Origin: Neorhizobium galegae bv. officinalis
GTDB lineage: Bacteria; Pseudomonadota; Alphaproteobacteria; Rhizobiales; Rhizobiaceae
Assembly (NCBI GenBank): GCA_000985875.1
Contig: CCRI01000005.1
Coordinates: forward strand, 287,902-351,901
Length of the DNA stretch: 64,000 nucleotides
Direction of reading: 5' to 3'
Shown piece by piece: positions 27,638 through 38,566 of the stretch. Position numbers and translations under genes: made by a program. The notes under the pieces were generated by a model that was not told the origin of the DNA, ran no database searches, and worked only from the letters and a program-made list of their open reading frames with translations. Numbering within the stretch: position 1 is the first letter of the stretch; every line of letters begins with the position of its first letter.

Positions 27638-28873
27638 ATGAAACGCTTTGATATTATTGATGGTATGCGAGGATACTTCCTCGTTTTCATGGTGCTGAAC
27701 CATCTGATCTTTGCCGGCGGCTATTTTCTGGTGAAGATCAACCACAATCAGCTCGCCTTCGTGGAAGACGCCCAGGGCTTCGTGTTCCTGTCCGGTCTCC
27801 TGATCGGCATGGTCTATGCCAAGAAGATGCTGAAGAACGGTTACGCGGCCGGCCGCACGGCGATCTACAACCGGGCGTTCGAGCTTTATCGTTATGCGAT
27901 GGGCATCGTGCTGGTTGTGCTCGTCGCGCAGATGCTGCTGCCGGGCGCCTATTCGATCTGGTTCAACTGGCTGGGCTACACGACCTTCGACGACCCGCTG
28001 CGCCTCGCTGCGATCGCGACCTTCCTGTACCAGCCGACCTTCATGGACATCCTGCCCCAGTATATCGTCTACATGCTCTTCGCTCCGATGCTGGTGAAGC
28101 TGGTGCTGGAGGACAAGTGGCATTATGTGGTAGCCGGTTCGGTGATCCTGTGGATGGCGGCCCAGCTCGGCCTGCAGCAGATCGCCACGACCCCGCTCAA
28201 CGACATGGTCATGGGTGCGGACGACCAAGGCATCCGCGCATCGTTCAACCTGCTCGGCTGGCAGATCGTCTTCTACGCAGGTCTCGTACTCGGCGCGCTG
28301 ACCTCGGCCGGCAAAATCAAGTGGAGCAATATCCTGTCGCCGGACAATACCTTCATCCCGAAGGTAGCGCTGCTGATGGTTTTGTTCTTCCTGCCGCTGC
28401 GCCTGATCACCGCGCATGAGCTGATGCCGCCGCACATGATCGGCAAGTTCGCCTCGATGGAAATCCGCGCCGATTTCGGCCCGGTCTACCTCCTGAACTT
28501 CGCAGCCGTCGCGATGCTGGTCACCTGGCTGATCGTCGCCGGTCCGAAGCACAAGGACGAGTGGGTGCGCCGCATCGCCGGTGCCATCACCTGGGTGTTC
28601 TCGATCAAGTACCTGCAGCTCCTCGGCCGCCACTCGCTCTATGTCTATGTGTGGCATGTCGCGATCGTCTACTTCGTCTATTATTTCGACGGACGGACGC
28701 CGGAGCTCAACGAGTTCACCAAGACCGCGATTGCGCTGGTCTCGATCGCGCTGCTGTCGCTGCCCGCCCTGTGGCGCGAACGCGACAAGCTGTCCGGCAC
28801 GCAGACCCCTGCTCCGGTCAAGCTGCAACAGCCCGCAAAGCCCGGCGCACCGCAGCAGATGGTCATCCGGTAA
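27638..28873 (+). CDS. opgC: OpgC-family membrane acyltransferase
   Basis: This 411-residue polytopic protein has about ten membrane spans. It opens RFDIIDGMRGYFLVFMVLNH, then has the OpgC-type FVEDAQGFVFLSGLLIGMVY, and later LQLLGRHSLYVYVWHVAIVY. OpgC proteins succinylate osmoregulated periplasmic glucans (cyclic beta-glucans in rhizobia), and the acceptor glucan would be made elsewhere. A ribosome site (GGAGACCG) precedes the ATG. It is monocistronic with a strong terminator. The hydrophilic C-terminus is Pro/Gln-rich. Confidence 0.9.
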   Translation: MKRFDIIDGMRGYFLVFMVLNHLIFAGGYFLVKINHNQLAFVEDAQGFVFLSGLLIGMVYAKKMLKNGYAAGRTAIYNRAFELYRYAMGIVLVVLVAQMLLPGAYSIWFNWLGYTTFDDPLRLAAIATFLYQPTFMDILPQYIVYMLFAPMLVKLVLEDKWHYVVAGSVILWMAAQLGLQQIATTPLNDMVMGADDQGIRASFNLLGWQIVFYAGLVLGALTSAGKIKWSNILSPDNTFIPKVALLMVLFFLPLRLITAHELMPPHMIGKFASMEIRADFGPVYLLNFAAVAMLVTWLIVAGPKHKDEWVRRIAGAITWVFSIKYLQLLGRHSLYVYVWHVAIVYFVYYFDGRTPELNEFTKTAIALVSIALLSLPALWRERDKLSGTQTPAPVKLQQPAKPGAPQQMVIR

Positions 28874-28897
28874 GGCGACATAAGGTCAACGCAAAAC

Positions 28898-28925
28898 AAG
28901 GGCAGCGGCTCAGGCCGCTGCCCTT
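28898..28925 (+). terminator. Rho-independent terminator of opgC
   Basis: AAGGGCAGCGGC pairs with GCCGCTGCCCTT (10 GC-rich pairs plus two A-T) around a TCAG loop, followed by TCAGTTTTT. It lies 25 bp beyond the opgC stop. Confidence 0.88.
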
Positions 28926-28956
28926 TCAGTTTTTGACGCGTAGAAACATACCGGTT

Positions 28957-29032
28957 GTCATCCTCGGGCTTGGCGTGAATGCAGTATCGGTACCACCCGT
29001 CAGTAGATCCTCGGTTCAAACCCGAGGATGAC
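28957..29032. repeat. Rhizobial-type intergenic palindrome (CCTCGGG family)
   Basis: GTCATCCTCGGGCTTG (28957-28972) is inverted at 29017-29032 (CAAACCCGAGGATGAC) with one mismatch. An extra arm, ATCCTCGG at 29007-29014, can also pair with CCGAGGAT at 29022-29029. Palindromes built on CCTCGGG...CCCGAGG are dispersed between genes in rhizobia and relatives. This copy lies between opgC and the UxaA-family gene, both of which end here. Confidence 0.7.
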
Positions 29033-29047
29033 GGAGCGGAGGCGTTT

Positions 29048-30580
29048 TCAGGTCACCGCCCCCACCTGCCACGGCACGAATTCGTTGTCGCCGTAGTCGT
29101 AGATCTCGCTGAGCGTCTTCTTGCCCGAGGCCACCGCGATCACATCCTCGAAAATCCGCAGTCCCGCCTGTTCGATCGTCTCCTCGCCGGTGACGATGCC
29201 GCCGCAGTTCAGGTCCATGTCTTCCTTCATGTGCTCGTACATTTCGGAATTGGTGGCGATCTTGATGCAGGGAGACGGCTTGAAGCCCGAAACCGAGCCG
29301 CGGCCGGTGGTGAAACAGATGACGTTGCAGCCGCCGGCGACCTGCCCGGTCACCGCGACCGGATCGTAGCCAGGCGTATCCATGAACACGAACCCAGGTT
29401 CCGTGACGGTCTCAGCGAACTCGTAGACCGCCTTCAAAGGCATCGACCCGCCCTTGGCGACCGCGCCGAGCGATTTTTCCAGAATGGTGGTCAGGCCGCC
29501 GAGCTTGTTGCCGTGTGAAGGGTTGTTGTTGAGCTCGTCGCCGTTGCGGGCTGTATAGTCCCGCCACCAGTCGATCCGCTGCAGCAATTTTTTCGCCACG
29601 TCCGGCGTGACCGCGCGGCGGGTCAGAAGATGTTCGGCGCCGTAGATTTCAGGCGTTTCTGAGAGCACGGTGGTGCCGCCGTTGCGGACGATCAGGTCCG
29701 AGGCATAACCGAGGGCGGGATTGGCGGAAATCCCGGAATAGCCGTCCGAGCCGCCGCATTCGAGCGCAAGCTTCAGTTTTGAGAGAGGCTGGGGCGTGCG
29801 CGTCGCGGCATTCACGCCAGGCAGCATTTCCTTGATGATGGCAATTGCCGCATCGATCGTCTTGCGCGTCCCGCCATACTGCTGGATGTTCATCGTCCGC
29901 AGCCGCTCGCCCTCTTCCATGCGGTAATGTTCGAGGATCGGGGCTATCTGGTTGGTTTCGCAGCCGAGGCCGATCATCAGGATGCCGCCGAAATTCGGGT
30001 GCCGGGCATAACCCTGGATCGTGCGGATCAGCAGCCGATAGCCTTCCGACTTGTTGTTGAGCGCGCAACCGCCGCCATGGGTGAGCGCCACGACACCGTC
30101 GATATTGTCGAAACCGTCCAACCCGCCCAGGCGGTTGAAATAGTCGGCGATGTAGCGCGACACCGTGGCGGAACAGTTCACCGACGAGATGACGCCGATA
30201 TAGTTGCGAGTGCCGGCGCCGCCGAGGCCCCGGTCAAACCCCATGAAGGTGCGCCGCTCGGCTTCCGGCAGCATGCCCTTTTCCTCAATATCGACGCTGA
30301 ACTGATGCTCGTGCTCGGAGGGCAGCATGGCGAGGTTATGCAGGTGCACGTGACTGCCGGGGGCGATGTCCTGCGTCGCGACGCCGATCACCTGGCCGTA
30401 TTTCTTCACCTCGCCGCCGGTGGGAATCGCCCTGATCGCCACCTTGTGGCCACGGCCGATCAGCTCGCGGGCCACAAGATCCCCGTAACCGGTCGGGCCG
30501 CCGGCCCGCATCGGCTGCCTTGCGACACCGACGTCGTCGATCGGATTCAAGATGATGATGGGTGAAGCCGCAAGATCCAT
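29048..30580 (-). CDS. UxaA-family (altronate dehydratase-like) lyase/hydrolase
   Basis: This 510-residue protein matches fused UxaA-type enzymes. An N-terminal SAF-like part (about residues 1-100, PGSHVHLHNLAMLP) precedes the altronate/galactarate dehydratase catalytic part. That part contains VALTHGGGCALNNKSEGY, GLGCETNQI, LALECGGSDGYSG and GYDPVAVTGQVAGGCN, with several conserved Cys and His. The family dehydrates sugar acids with a metal centre. The gene lies 33 bp downstream of the FadR-type regulator, divergent from the sugar operon. In this setting it may act on a deoxysugar acid rather than altronate; that substrate is inference. Confidence 0.85.
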   Translation of the reverse strand: MDLAASPIIILNPIDDVGVARQPMRAGGPTGYGDLVARELIGRGHKVAIRAIPTGGEVKKYGQVIGVATQDIAPGSHVHLHNLAMLPSEHEHQFSVDIEEKGMLPEAERRTFMGFDRGLGGAGTRNYIGVISSVNCSATVSRYIADYFNRLGGLDGFDNIDGVVALTHGGGCALNNKSEGYRLLIRTIQGYARHPNFGGILMIGLGCETNQIAPILEHYRMEEGERLRTMNIQQYGGTRKTIDAAIAIIKEMLPGVNAATRTPQPLSKLKLALECGGSDGYSGISANPALGYASDLIVRNGGTTVLSETPEIYGAEHLLTRRAVTPDVAKKLLQRIDWWRDYTARNGDELNNNPSHGNKLGGLTTILEKSLGAVAKGGSMPLKAVYEFAETVTEPGFVFMDTPGYDPVAVTGQVAGGCNVICFTTGRGSVSGFKPSPCIKIATNSEMYEHMKEDMDLNCGGIVTGEETIEQAGLRIFEDVIAVASGKKTLSEIYDYGDNEFVPWQVGAVT

Positions 30581-30613
30581 TTTTCGTTTCCTCCCGAAAC
30601 AGCCACAGGAATA

Positions 30614-31315
30614 TCACCGTGTCTCGTGGTTCATCCAGCGCTGTTTCGATTCCTCCAGATGTGCATGCATCATCGCCTGGGCCAGAAGCGGATTGCGTGT
30701 TTCCAGCGCCGCATAGATCGCTTCGTGTTCGGCCAGAGCAGCGCCCCAGGTTTCAGGCGTCTCGAACCGCACCCGGATCTGCGCCGACATCGGGCTGTGG
30801 CGCTCGTCGAAGAGGTCGCCGACGATATGAGCCAGCACCGAATTGCCCGACTGGCTGGCGATGGTCAGATGGAAAAGCCGGTCGAGATCGAGCGCCTTGC
30901 GCCCCTCGGCGATCTCGGTGCGCATCTGGTCGAGCGTCTGGCGCAACGACCGCAACGTCTCCGGCGTGATCCTTGCCGCCGCGAGCAGGATGACCGCGCC
31001 TTCGACGGCGGCCCTTGCCTGCATCAGCTCGAGCGGGCTTTCGCCCATGGAGCCGCTTTGCCATGGCCGCCGGTCCGGCTCGGCCGTCACATAGATGCCT
31101 GACCCCATTCGGATTTCGACGCTTCCGTCGATCTCGAGCGCGATCAGCGCCTCGCGCAAGGATGGGCGCGAGACGCCAAGCTGCTGGGCAAGCTCGCGCT
31201 CGGCCGGCAGGCGTGCGCCGGCCGGAAACTGGCCGCCCTGGATCAGCACCCGGATCTGGTCGGCTATCTGCTGATACAGCCGCCGTGGTTCCGCCGTCTT
31301 GATGGGTCCGTTCAT
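30614..31315 (-). CDS. FadR-subfamily GntR transcriptional regulator
   Basis: This 233-residue protein has a winged-helix domain (residues about 10-80) with GARLPAERELAQQLGVSRPS and LREALIALEIDGSVEIRMGS. An all-helical FCD effector domain follows, containing DLDRLFHLTIASQSGN and the late His in AEHEAIYAALETRN. A TTG at 31336 in frame is less likely than the ATG at 31315. It heads a short operon with the UxaA-family gene and is divergent from the sugar ABC importer, so it very likely represses both and responds to a sugar acid. Confidence 0.92.
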   Translation of the reverse strand: MNGPIKTAEPRRLYQQIADQIRVLIQGGQFPAGARLPAERELAQQLGVSRPSLREALIALEIDGSVEIRMGSGIYVTAEPDRRPWQSGSMGESPLELMQARAAVEGAVILLAAARITPETLRSLRQTLDQMRTEIAEGRKALDLDRLFHLTIASQSGNSVLAHIVGDLFDERHSPMSAQIRVRFETPETWGAALAEHEAIYAALETRNPLLAQAMMHAHLEESKQRWMNHETR

Positions 31316-31336
31316 GAATTTCGTCGTCCCGAACAA

Positions 31337-31351
31337 TTTGGCCTTACCATA
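31337..31351. promoter_or_regulatory. Possible FadR-type operator
   Basis: TTTGGCCTTACCATA, just upstream of the regulator start, contains TGG...CCA inverted ends (TGGTAAGGCCA on the minus strand). It resembles the TGGTxxxxCCA-like sites of FadR-subfamily regulators. It is a single site in the divergent promoter region, and its assignment is inference. Confidence 0.35.
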
Positions 31352-31562
31352 TCAGGAGGATTAGGGAGAGCAACAAACAAATTCTCATCATTGATTTTGA
31401 ACGATTTTAGCCATTCTAGCCGCTTCTTCATGTCCGCCGCCACGGGTCTGCGCTGAGGCGTGAAAAATTGGCTTGACCACTTCCGCCCTCAGGTTTACCC
31501 ATTGTCAACGCCGGAGGGAGGAGCCGCCGGCGAGTGGGCCTGACCGGCCCGGGGAGGCAAAA

Positions 31563-33161
<1,599 letters not shown>

Positions 33162-33170
33162 GGGCATAAC

Positions 33171-34199
33171 ATGGCTGAAATTACCGAAATATCGAAACAG
33201 AAGAGCGGCACGTTCAGCGACCGCCAGAAGGATATCATCCAGAAATTCGCCGCGCTCGGCAGCCTGTTCGTGCTGATCGGCGTGTTTTCGGCGACCAGCA
33301 GCGCCTTCTTCACCATCGACAACGGCATGACGGTGGCGCTGCAGGTGACCTCGATCGCCTTTCTCGGCATCGGCGCCACCTGCGTCATCATCACCGGCGG
33401 CATCGACCTGTCGGTCGGCTCGGTTCTGGCGCTGTCCGGGGTGGTCGCGGCGCTGGCCGTCAAGGATTTCGGCACGCCCGTCTGGCTCGGCATGATCTGC
33501 GGCATTCTGACCGGCTCGGCCTGCGGTTTCATCAACGGCATTCTCGTCACCAGGATGAAGCTGCCGCCCTTCATCGCGACGCTCGGCATGATGATGATCG
33601 CCCGCGGCGTGGCGCTGCAGATTACCGGGGCGCGGGCCGTCTCGGGTCTTGGCGAATCCTTCGGCGAGCTCGGGAACGGCTCGCTCTTCCGGGTCGTCAC
33701 CATCGGCGACGACGGCTTTCCGACCATCGTCTTTCCTGGCATCCCCTACCCGGTCATCCTGATGATCGCGATCGCGATTGCCGTCTCATACATGCTCAAC
33801 CGCTCGGTGCTCGGCCGGCATATCTATGCGGTCGGTTCGAACGCCGATGCGGCGCGGCTTTCCGGCGTCAACGTCGCCCGCATCGTGAGCTTCACCTATG
33901 TGCTCTCCGGCACGCTGGCAGGCCTCACTGGCTGCGTGCTGATGTCGCGCCTCGTCACCGCCCAGCCGAACGAGGGCGTGATGTACGAACTCGACGCCAT
34001 CGCCAGCGCGGTCATCGGCGGCACCTCGCTGATCGGCGGCGTCGGCACGATTTCAGGCACCGCGATCGGCGCCTTCGTGATCGGCATCCTTCGCAACGGC
34101 CTCAACATGAACGGCGTCTCCGCCTTCACGCAGCAGATCATCATCGGCCTCGTCATTCTGGTCACCGTATGGATCGACCAGCTGCGCAACCGCCGCTGA
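33171..34199 (+). CDS. Sugar ABC importer, permease
   Basis: This 342-residue permease of the RbsC/RhaP type has about nine to ten membrane spans. Family signatures include CVIITGGIDLSVGSVLALSG, FINGILVTRMKLPPFIATLG, YAVGSNADAARLSGVNV and GGTSLIGGVGTISGTAIGA. It starts nine bases after the ATPase stop and precedes the binding-protein gene, forming the importer module. One permease gene implies a homodimer. Confidence 0.95.
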   Translation: MAEITEISKQKSGTFSDRQKDIIQKFAALGSLFVLIGVFSATSSAFFTIDNGMTVALQVTSIAFLGIGATCVIITGGIDLSVGSVLALSGVVAALAVKDFGTPVWLGMICGILTGSACGFINGILVTRMKLPPFIATLGMMMIARGVALQITGARAVSGLGESFGELGNGSLFRVVTIGDDGFPTIVFPGIPYPVILMIAIAIAVSYMLNRSVLGRHIYAVGSNADAARLSGVNVARIVSFTYVLSGTLAGLTGCVLMSRLVTAQPNEGVMYELDAIASAVIGGTSLIGGVGTISGTAIGAFVIGILRNGLNMNGVSAFTQQIIIGLVILVTVWIDQLRNRR

Positions 34200-34297
34200 G
34201 ATAAGGGCACGCGGACCTTTACCCGCGAGACGTCAAGGAGAGTGAGGAGCTCTCTAGAATAACCGGCCGATCAGGCCAACGAAAAGAGGAGGAAGAC

Positions 34298-35254
34298 ATG
34301 AGAAAGCTTGCTGCCGCATTGCTGACATCCGTGATCGCGCTCACCGCGTTCTCGGCCAGTGCTGTCCCGACCTGGGCCGGCGAAATCGCCGTCATCGTGA
34401 AGACCGTCAATTCCACCTTCTGGCAGAATGTCCAGAAGGGTGCCGATGCCGCCATGAAGGCCGGCGGCGGTAGCAACACCATGACCTTCCAGGGACCGGC
34501 CGCGGAATCGGCGATCGCCGACCAGGTCAACATGGTCGAGAACGCCGTCAACCGGAAGGTCTCCGGCATCGTTCTCGCCCCGTCCGATCCGGACGCGCTC
34601 GTCCCGGCCGTCAAGAAGGCCTGGGAGGCCCGCATCCCGGTCGTGATCATCGACTCGCTGCTCGCCAAGGGCTCCGAGCAATATTACCAGTCGTTCCTCG
34701 CTACCGATAACAAGAAGGCCGGCGAGCTTGCCGCCAAGGCGCTGATCGACAAGGTCGGCAAGGAAGGCAAGATCGCCGTGATGTCCTACGTCGCGGGTGC
34801 CGGCTCCGAGATCGGACGCGTCGGCGGCTTTACTGACTATATCAAGGCGAATTCGAAGCTGACCATCGTCGGGCCGTTCTACTCGCAGTCCCAGATGGCG
34901 ACGGCGCTCAACCAGACGACCGACGTGCTGGCCGCCAATTCCGACCTGAAGGGCATTTTCGGCGCCAACGAGCCGACGGCGATCGGCATGGGCCGCGCGC
35001 TGAAACAGTCCGGCAAGGCCGGCAAGGTGGTCGCGATCGGCTTTGACGGCAATCAGGACCTGCAGGAATTCGTGAAAGACGGCACGCTGTCGGCAATCGC
35101 GGTGCAGGGCTCCTTCCAGATGGGCGAACTCGGCGTCAAGACAGTGCTCCAGTCGATCAACAAAGAGAAGGTCGAAAAGTTCGTCGATACTGGCGTCGTC
35201 GTGGTCACCAAGGACAATATCGACAAGCCGGAAGCCAAGAACGTTCTGTACTAA
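34298..35254 (+). CDS. Sugar ABC importer, periplasmic binding protein
   Basis: This 318-residue protein has a signal peptide (MRKLAAALLTSVIALTAFSA, cleavage near TWAGE). The type I sugar-binding fold is marked by VKTVNSTFWQNVQKGADAA, GIVLAPSDPDALVPAVKKA, FGANEPTAIGMGRAL and IGFDGNQDLQEFV. GAGGAGGAAG precedes the ATG. It belongs with the ATPase and permease immediately upstream. The ligand is unproven; the catabolic genes downstream point to L-fucose or a similar 6-deoxyhexose. Confidence 0.94.
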   Translation: MRKLAAALLTSVIALTAFSASAVPTWAGEIAVIVKTVNSTFWQNVQKGADAAMKAGGGSNTMTFQGPAAESAIADQVNMVENAVNRKVSGIVLAPSDPDALVPAVKKAWEARIPVVIIDSLLAKGSEQYYQSFLATDNKKAGELAAKALIDKVGKEGKIAVMSYVAGAGSEIGRVGGFTDYIKANSKLTIVGPFYSQSQMATALNQTTDVLAANSDLKGIFGANEPTAIGMGRALKQSGKAGKVVAIGFDGNQDLQEFVKDGTLSAIAVQGSFQMGELGVKTVLQSINKEKVEKFVDTGVVVVTKDNIDKPEAKNVLY

Positions 35255-35328
35255 GGTTACCCCCGCGGGCGCGCATCGCGAATGATGCGCGTCCGTCCCC
35301 GTCATCACCAGGAATTTCGGACTTTCCC

Positions 35329-36342
35329 ATGAATGTCACTGAGCGCCGAAAGCTGCCAAATGCCCCCGTGGATCTCACCGTCATGGGTCTCGGCTGCGCG
35401 CAGATGGGCAACCTCTACCACAAGACCTCTTACGAGGAATCGGCCGGCGCCTTTGGGGCCGCCTGGGAGGCCGGCATCCGTTATTACGATACGGCGCCCT
35501 TCTACGGATACACACGCTCCGAACGGCGGTTGGGCACGATGCTGACCGACCTGCCGCGCGGCGACTTCGTGCTCAGCACCAAGGTCGGCCGGCTCATGCA
35601 GCCGGACGAGACGGTCGGCTCGCAGGAAGACGGATATGTCGAGCCGCTGCCCTTCCGGCCGGTCTTCGACTACAGCTATGACGGCATCATGTGGTCGTTC
35701 GAGGCAAGCCAGCAGCGGCTCGGCATCCTCAAGCCGGATATCCTCTACATCCACGATATCGGCAGCATGACCCATGGCGACAAGCACCAGCACTACTGGT
35801 ACCAGCTGACGGCCGGCGGCGGTTTTCGCGCGCTGAAGAAACTCCGTGAGGAAGGACTTACCAAAGCAGTCGGCCTCGGCGTCAACGAGTGGGAGATCAT
35901 CCGCGACGCGATGCAGGTCTTCGACATCGATGTCGCCATGCTCGCGGGCCGTTACACCCTGCTCGAACAACAGAGCCTTGCCTTCATGGACGATTGCGCC
36001 AGCCAGCGCGTCGGCATCGTGGTGGCCGGCCCGTTCAATTCCGGCCTGCTCGCCGGCAACCGCAAGTTCAACTATACAGACGCGCCGGCCGATGTCCTCG
36101 CCCGCGTCGATGTGCTGCGCGCGGCCTGCAAGGAGGAGGGCGTCAGCCTGCAGGCGGCGGCCTTGCAATTCCCCCTCGCCCATCCGGCCGTGGTGACCGT
36201 CGTCTCCGGCGCACGCACCGCCGAGCAGATCAGATCGAATGTCGACTGGTTCGGCGAAGAGATCCCCGCCTCCTTCTGGTCCCGCCTGAAAGCCCGCGGG
36301 CTGATCGCCGATGGCGCGCCGCTGCCCGGTCGGGAGGGGTGA
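35329..36342 (+). CDS. Aldo/keto reductase, L-fucose (aldose 1-) dehydrogenase-like
   Basis: This 337-residue AKR has the catalytic tetrad visible: Asp and Tyr in YYDTAPFYGYTRSERRLG, Lys in VLSTKVGRLM and His in ILYIHDIGSM. The cofactor region near the C-terminus reads TVVSGARTAEQIRSNVDW. It resembles D-threo-aldose/L-fucose 1-dehydrogenases, which oxidise L-fucose to its lactone with NAD(P). Its place before a lactonase gene supports that step. It ends two bases before the next ATG. Confidence 0.88.
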   Translation: MNVTERRKLPNAPVDLTVMGLGCAQMGNLYHKTSYEESAGAFGAAWEAGIRYYDTAPFYGYTRSERRLGTMLTDLPRGDFVLSTKVGRLMQPDETVGSQEDGYVEPLPFRPVFDYSYDGIMWSFEASQQRLGILKPDILYIHDIGSMTHGDKHQHYWYQLTAGGGFRALKKLREEGLTKAVGLGVNEWEIIRDAMQVFDIDVAMLAGRYTLLEQQSLAFMDDCASQRVGIVVAGPFNSGLLAGNRKFNYTDAPADVLARVDVLRAACKEEGVSLQAAALQFPLAHPAVVTVVSGARTAEQIRSNVDWFGEEIPASFWSRLKARGLIADGAPLPGREG

Positions 36343-36344
36343 CC

Positions 36345-37163
36345 ATGCGGATCGACGCGCACCAGCATTTCTGGCGGATCGCGGACCGGACCGGCCAATG
36401 GCCGCCGGCCGAGCTTCAGGCGATCCACCAGGATTTCCTGCCCGACGACTTGGCGCCGCTTCTCGATGCGGCCAGCATCGACGGCACGGTACTGGTGCAG
36501 ACCATGGAGAGCGAGGCGGACACGGCGTTCATGCTCGATCTCGCCGACAGGACGCCCTTCATCCTCGGCGTGGTCGGCTGGACGGACATGAAGGCATCCG
36601 GCGCATCTGCGAACATTGCCCGGCTGGCCCGGCATCCGAAGCTTAAAGGTCTTCGCCCGATGCTGCAGGATATCGCCGACGATCGCTGGATCGACGATCC
36701 GGCGCTCGACGCCGCCGTCGCCGCCATGATCGAACACCGGCTGGTCTTCGATGCGCTGGTGCTGCCACGCCATCTCGAACCGCTGCTCGGCTTTGCCCGT
36801 CGGCACCCGGACCTCTCCATCGTCATCGACCATGGCGCCAAACCGCCGATCTCGGAGGGTCGTTTCATCGGCTGGTACGCGCGCATGAAAGTGCTCGCCG
36901 AATTGCCGAACGTTCACTGCAAGCTTTCCGGCCTGCTGACCGAGGCAGGCGACCAGAAGCCCCAGGCGGTGCGGCCTTATGCCGAAACCATTTTCGACCT
37001 GTTCGGCCGCGAACGGGTCATCTGGGGCAGCGACTGGCCGGTGCTGAGGCTTGCGGGGGACTACCAGGCCTGGCTGGACCAATGCCTCGATATCGTGCCC
37101 GCTGACGCTCATGGCGAGGTCTTCGGTGGCAATGCCCAGCGTTTCTATCGACTCGGAGCGTAA
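36345..37163 (+). CDS. Amidohydrolase-family lactonase (L-fuconolactonase-like)
   Basis: This 272-residue metal-dependent TIM-barrel hydrolase opens with MRIDAHQHFW (metal HxH). Further features are FILGVVGWTDM, KLKGLRPMLQDI, IVIDHGAKPPI, NVHCKLSGLLTEA and the late metal Asp in IWGSDWPVLRL. This is the COG3618 group, which includes L-fucono-1,5-lactonases. GGGAGGGG lies just before the ATG at 36345. The neighbouring aldose dehydrogenase would make its lactone substrate and the fuconate dehydratase would use its product. Confidence 0.9.
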   Translation: MRIDAHQHFWRIADRTGQWPPAELQAIHQDFLPDDLAPLLDAASIDGTVLVQTMESEADTAFMLDLADRTPFILGVVGWTDMKASGASANIARLARHPKLKGLRPMLQDIADDRWIDDPALDAAVAAMIEHRLVFDALVLPRHLEPLLGFARRHPDLSIVIDHGAKPPISEGRFIGWYARMKVLAELPNVHCKLSGLLTEAGDQKPQAVRPYAETIFDLFGRERVIWGSDWPVLRLAGDYQAWLDQCLDIVPADAHGEVFGGNAQRFYRLGA

Positions 37164-37167
37164 GAAT

Positions 37168-38175
37168 ATGCTGACGATCATCTGCGACGAACCAGGCAAA
37201 CTCAGCGCCATCGACCGTCCCAAGCCTCTTCGCGGCGAGGGTGAAGTGCTGGTGAAACTGCGGCGCATCGGCGTCTGCGGCACCGACCTGCATATCTTTA
37301 CCGGCAACCAGCCCTATCTCTCCTATCCGCGCGTCATGGGCCATGAGCTCGCCGGCACGGTCGAGGAAGCACCGGCCGGCAGTACGCTTGAGGCCGGCGA
37401 TACCGTCTCGATCATGCCCTATATCTCCTGCGGCCACTGCCATGCCTGCCTCAATGGCCGGACCAATTGCTGCCGAAACCTCGGCGTCCTCGGCGTGCAT
37501 CGCGACGGCGGCATGACCGAATATCTGAGCCTGCCGGAAGCCTTCGTGCTGAAGGCCGGCGGGCTTTCGCTCGACCAGGCGGCAATGGTGGAATTTCTGG
37601 CGATCGGCGCCCATGCGGTTGCCCGCGCCAGGATCGAGCCCGGACAGAGCGTTCTGGTCACCGGCGCCGGTCCGATCGGGCTGGCGGTGGCGATCTTCGC
37701 GACGCTCGAGGGCGGAGCGGTGACGCTTCTCGACAGCCGCGTCGACCGGCTGGACTTCGCCCGCCAGCAGCTTGGGCTCGCCTCCACGGTTCAACTGGGT
37801 CCGGACGACCACGGGCAGCTCTCAGCCCTGACCGGCGGCGACTTCTTCGATGCCGTCTTCGATGCGACCGGCAATTCGAAAGCGATCGAACGCGGGTTCG
37901 GTTTCGTCGCCCATGGCGGCACCTACGTGCTCGTCTCGATCGTTTCGAGCGACATCACCTTTTCCGATCCGGAATTCCACAAGCGCGAGACGACGCTGCT
38001 CGGCAGCCGCAATGCGACGGCCGTGGATTTCGAGCGCGTGATGCAGGCGATGCGCGGGGGCAAGATCCCCGCAGCCCTGGTCACCCATAGAATGATGCTG
38101 TCGGAAGTGCCGGAACGTTTTCCGGGGCTGACCGACCCGGCGGCTGGCGTCGTCAAGGCGCTGGTGGAAGTCTGA
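37168..38175 (+). CDS. Zinc-dependent medium-chain alcohol dehydrogenase
   Basis: This 335-residue MDR enzyme has the catalytic zinc site in RIGVCGTDLHIF and MGHELAGTV, and a structural zinc site with four Cys in CGHCHACLNGRTNCC. The NAD-binding loop is VTGAGPIGLAVAIFATLEGG. It starts four bases after the lactonase stop. In deoxysugar clusters such enzymes oxidise a hydroxyl of a sugar acid. It may share or replace the step of the nearby SDR, or serve a related sugar such as L-galactonate. The exact reaction is not decided by the sequence. Confidence 0.9.
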   Translation: MLTIICDEPGKLSAIDRPKPLRGEGEVLVKLRRIGVCGTDLHIFTGNQPYLSYPRVMGHELAGTVEEAPAGSTLEAGDTVSIMPYISCGHCHACLNGRTNCCRNLGVLGVHRDGGMTEYLSLPEAFVLKAGGLSLDQAAMVEFLAIGAHAVARARIEPGQSVLVTGAGPIGLAVAIFATLEGGAVTLLDSRVDRLDFARQQLGLASTVQLGPDDHGQLSALTGGDFFDAVFDATGNSKAIERGFGFVAHGGTYVLVSIVSSDITFSDPEFHKRETTLLGSRNATAVDFERVMQAMRGGKIPAALVTHRMMLSEVPERFPGLTDPAAGVVKALVEV

Positions 38176-38183
38176 AGGAGGCG

Positions 38184-38516
38184 ATGATGCAGCGAATGGG
38201 CATGGTGATCGGCATCGAGCCGCAGATGATCGCGGAATACAAGCGCCTGCACGCCGCCGTCTGGCCGGAGGTGCTCGACCTCATCAGCCGCGCCAACATC
38301 AGGAACTACACGATCTTCCTGCGCGAACCGGAGAACCTGCTGTTCGGAACCTGGGAATATCATGGCACGGACTTTGAAGCCGACATGGCGAAAATAGCCG
38401 CCGACCCCAAGAACCAGGAATGGTGGTCTCTCACCATCCCTTGCCAGAAGCCGCTCGACAGCCGCAAAGAAGGCGAGTGGTGGGCGATGATGGAAGAGGT
38501 CTTTCATCATGATTGA
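38184..38516 (+). CDS. L-rhamnose mutarotase-family protein (RhaM/RhaU)
   Basis: This 110-residue protein matches the RhaM (DUF718) family: RMGMVIGIEPQMIAEYKRLH, HAAVWPEVLDLIS, NYTIFLREPENLLFGTWEYH and the Trp pair DPKNQEWWSLTIPCQ. These enzymes interconvert the anomers of L-rhamnose and related 6-deoxy sugars. AAGGAGG precedes two adjacent ATGs (38184 and 38187). Here it probably supplies the anomer used by the aldose dehydrogenase. Confidence 0.93.
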   Translation: MMQRMGMVIGIEPQMIAEYKRLHAAVWPEVLDLISRANIRNYTIFLREPENLLFGTWEYHGTDFEADMAKIAADPKNQEWWSLTIPCQKPLDSRKEGEWWAMMEEVFHHD

Positions 38517-38566
38517 GGATTTCCTCGATCAGACTGACCGCCGGCCGGATAATTCGAGGACAAGAC

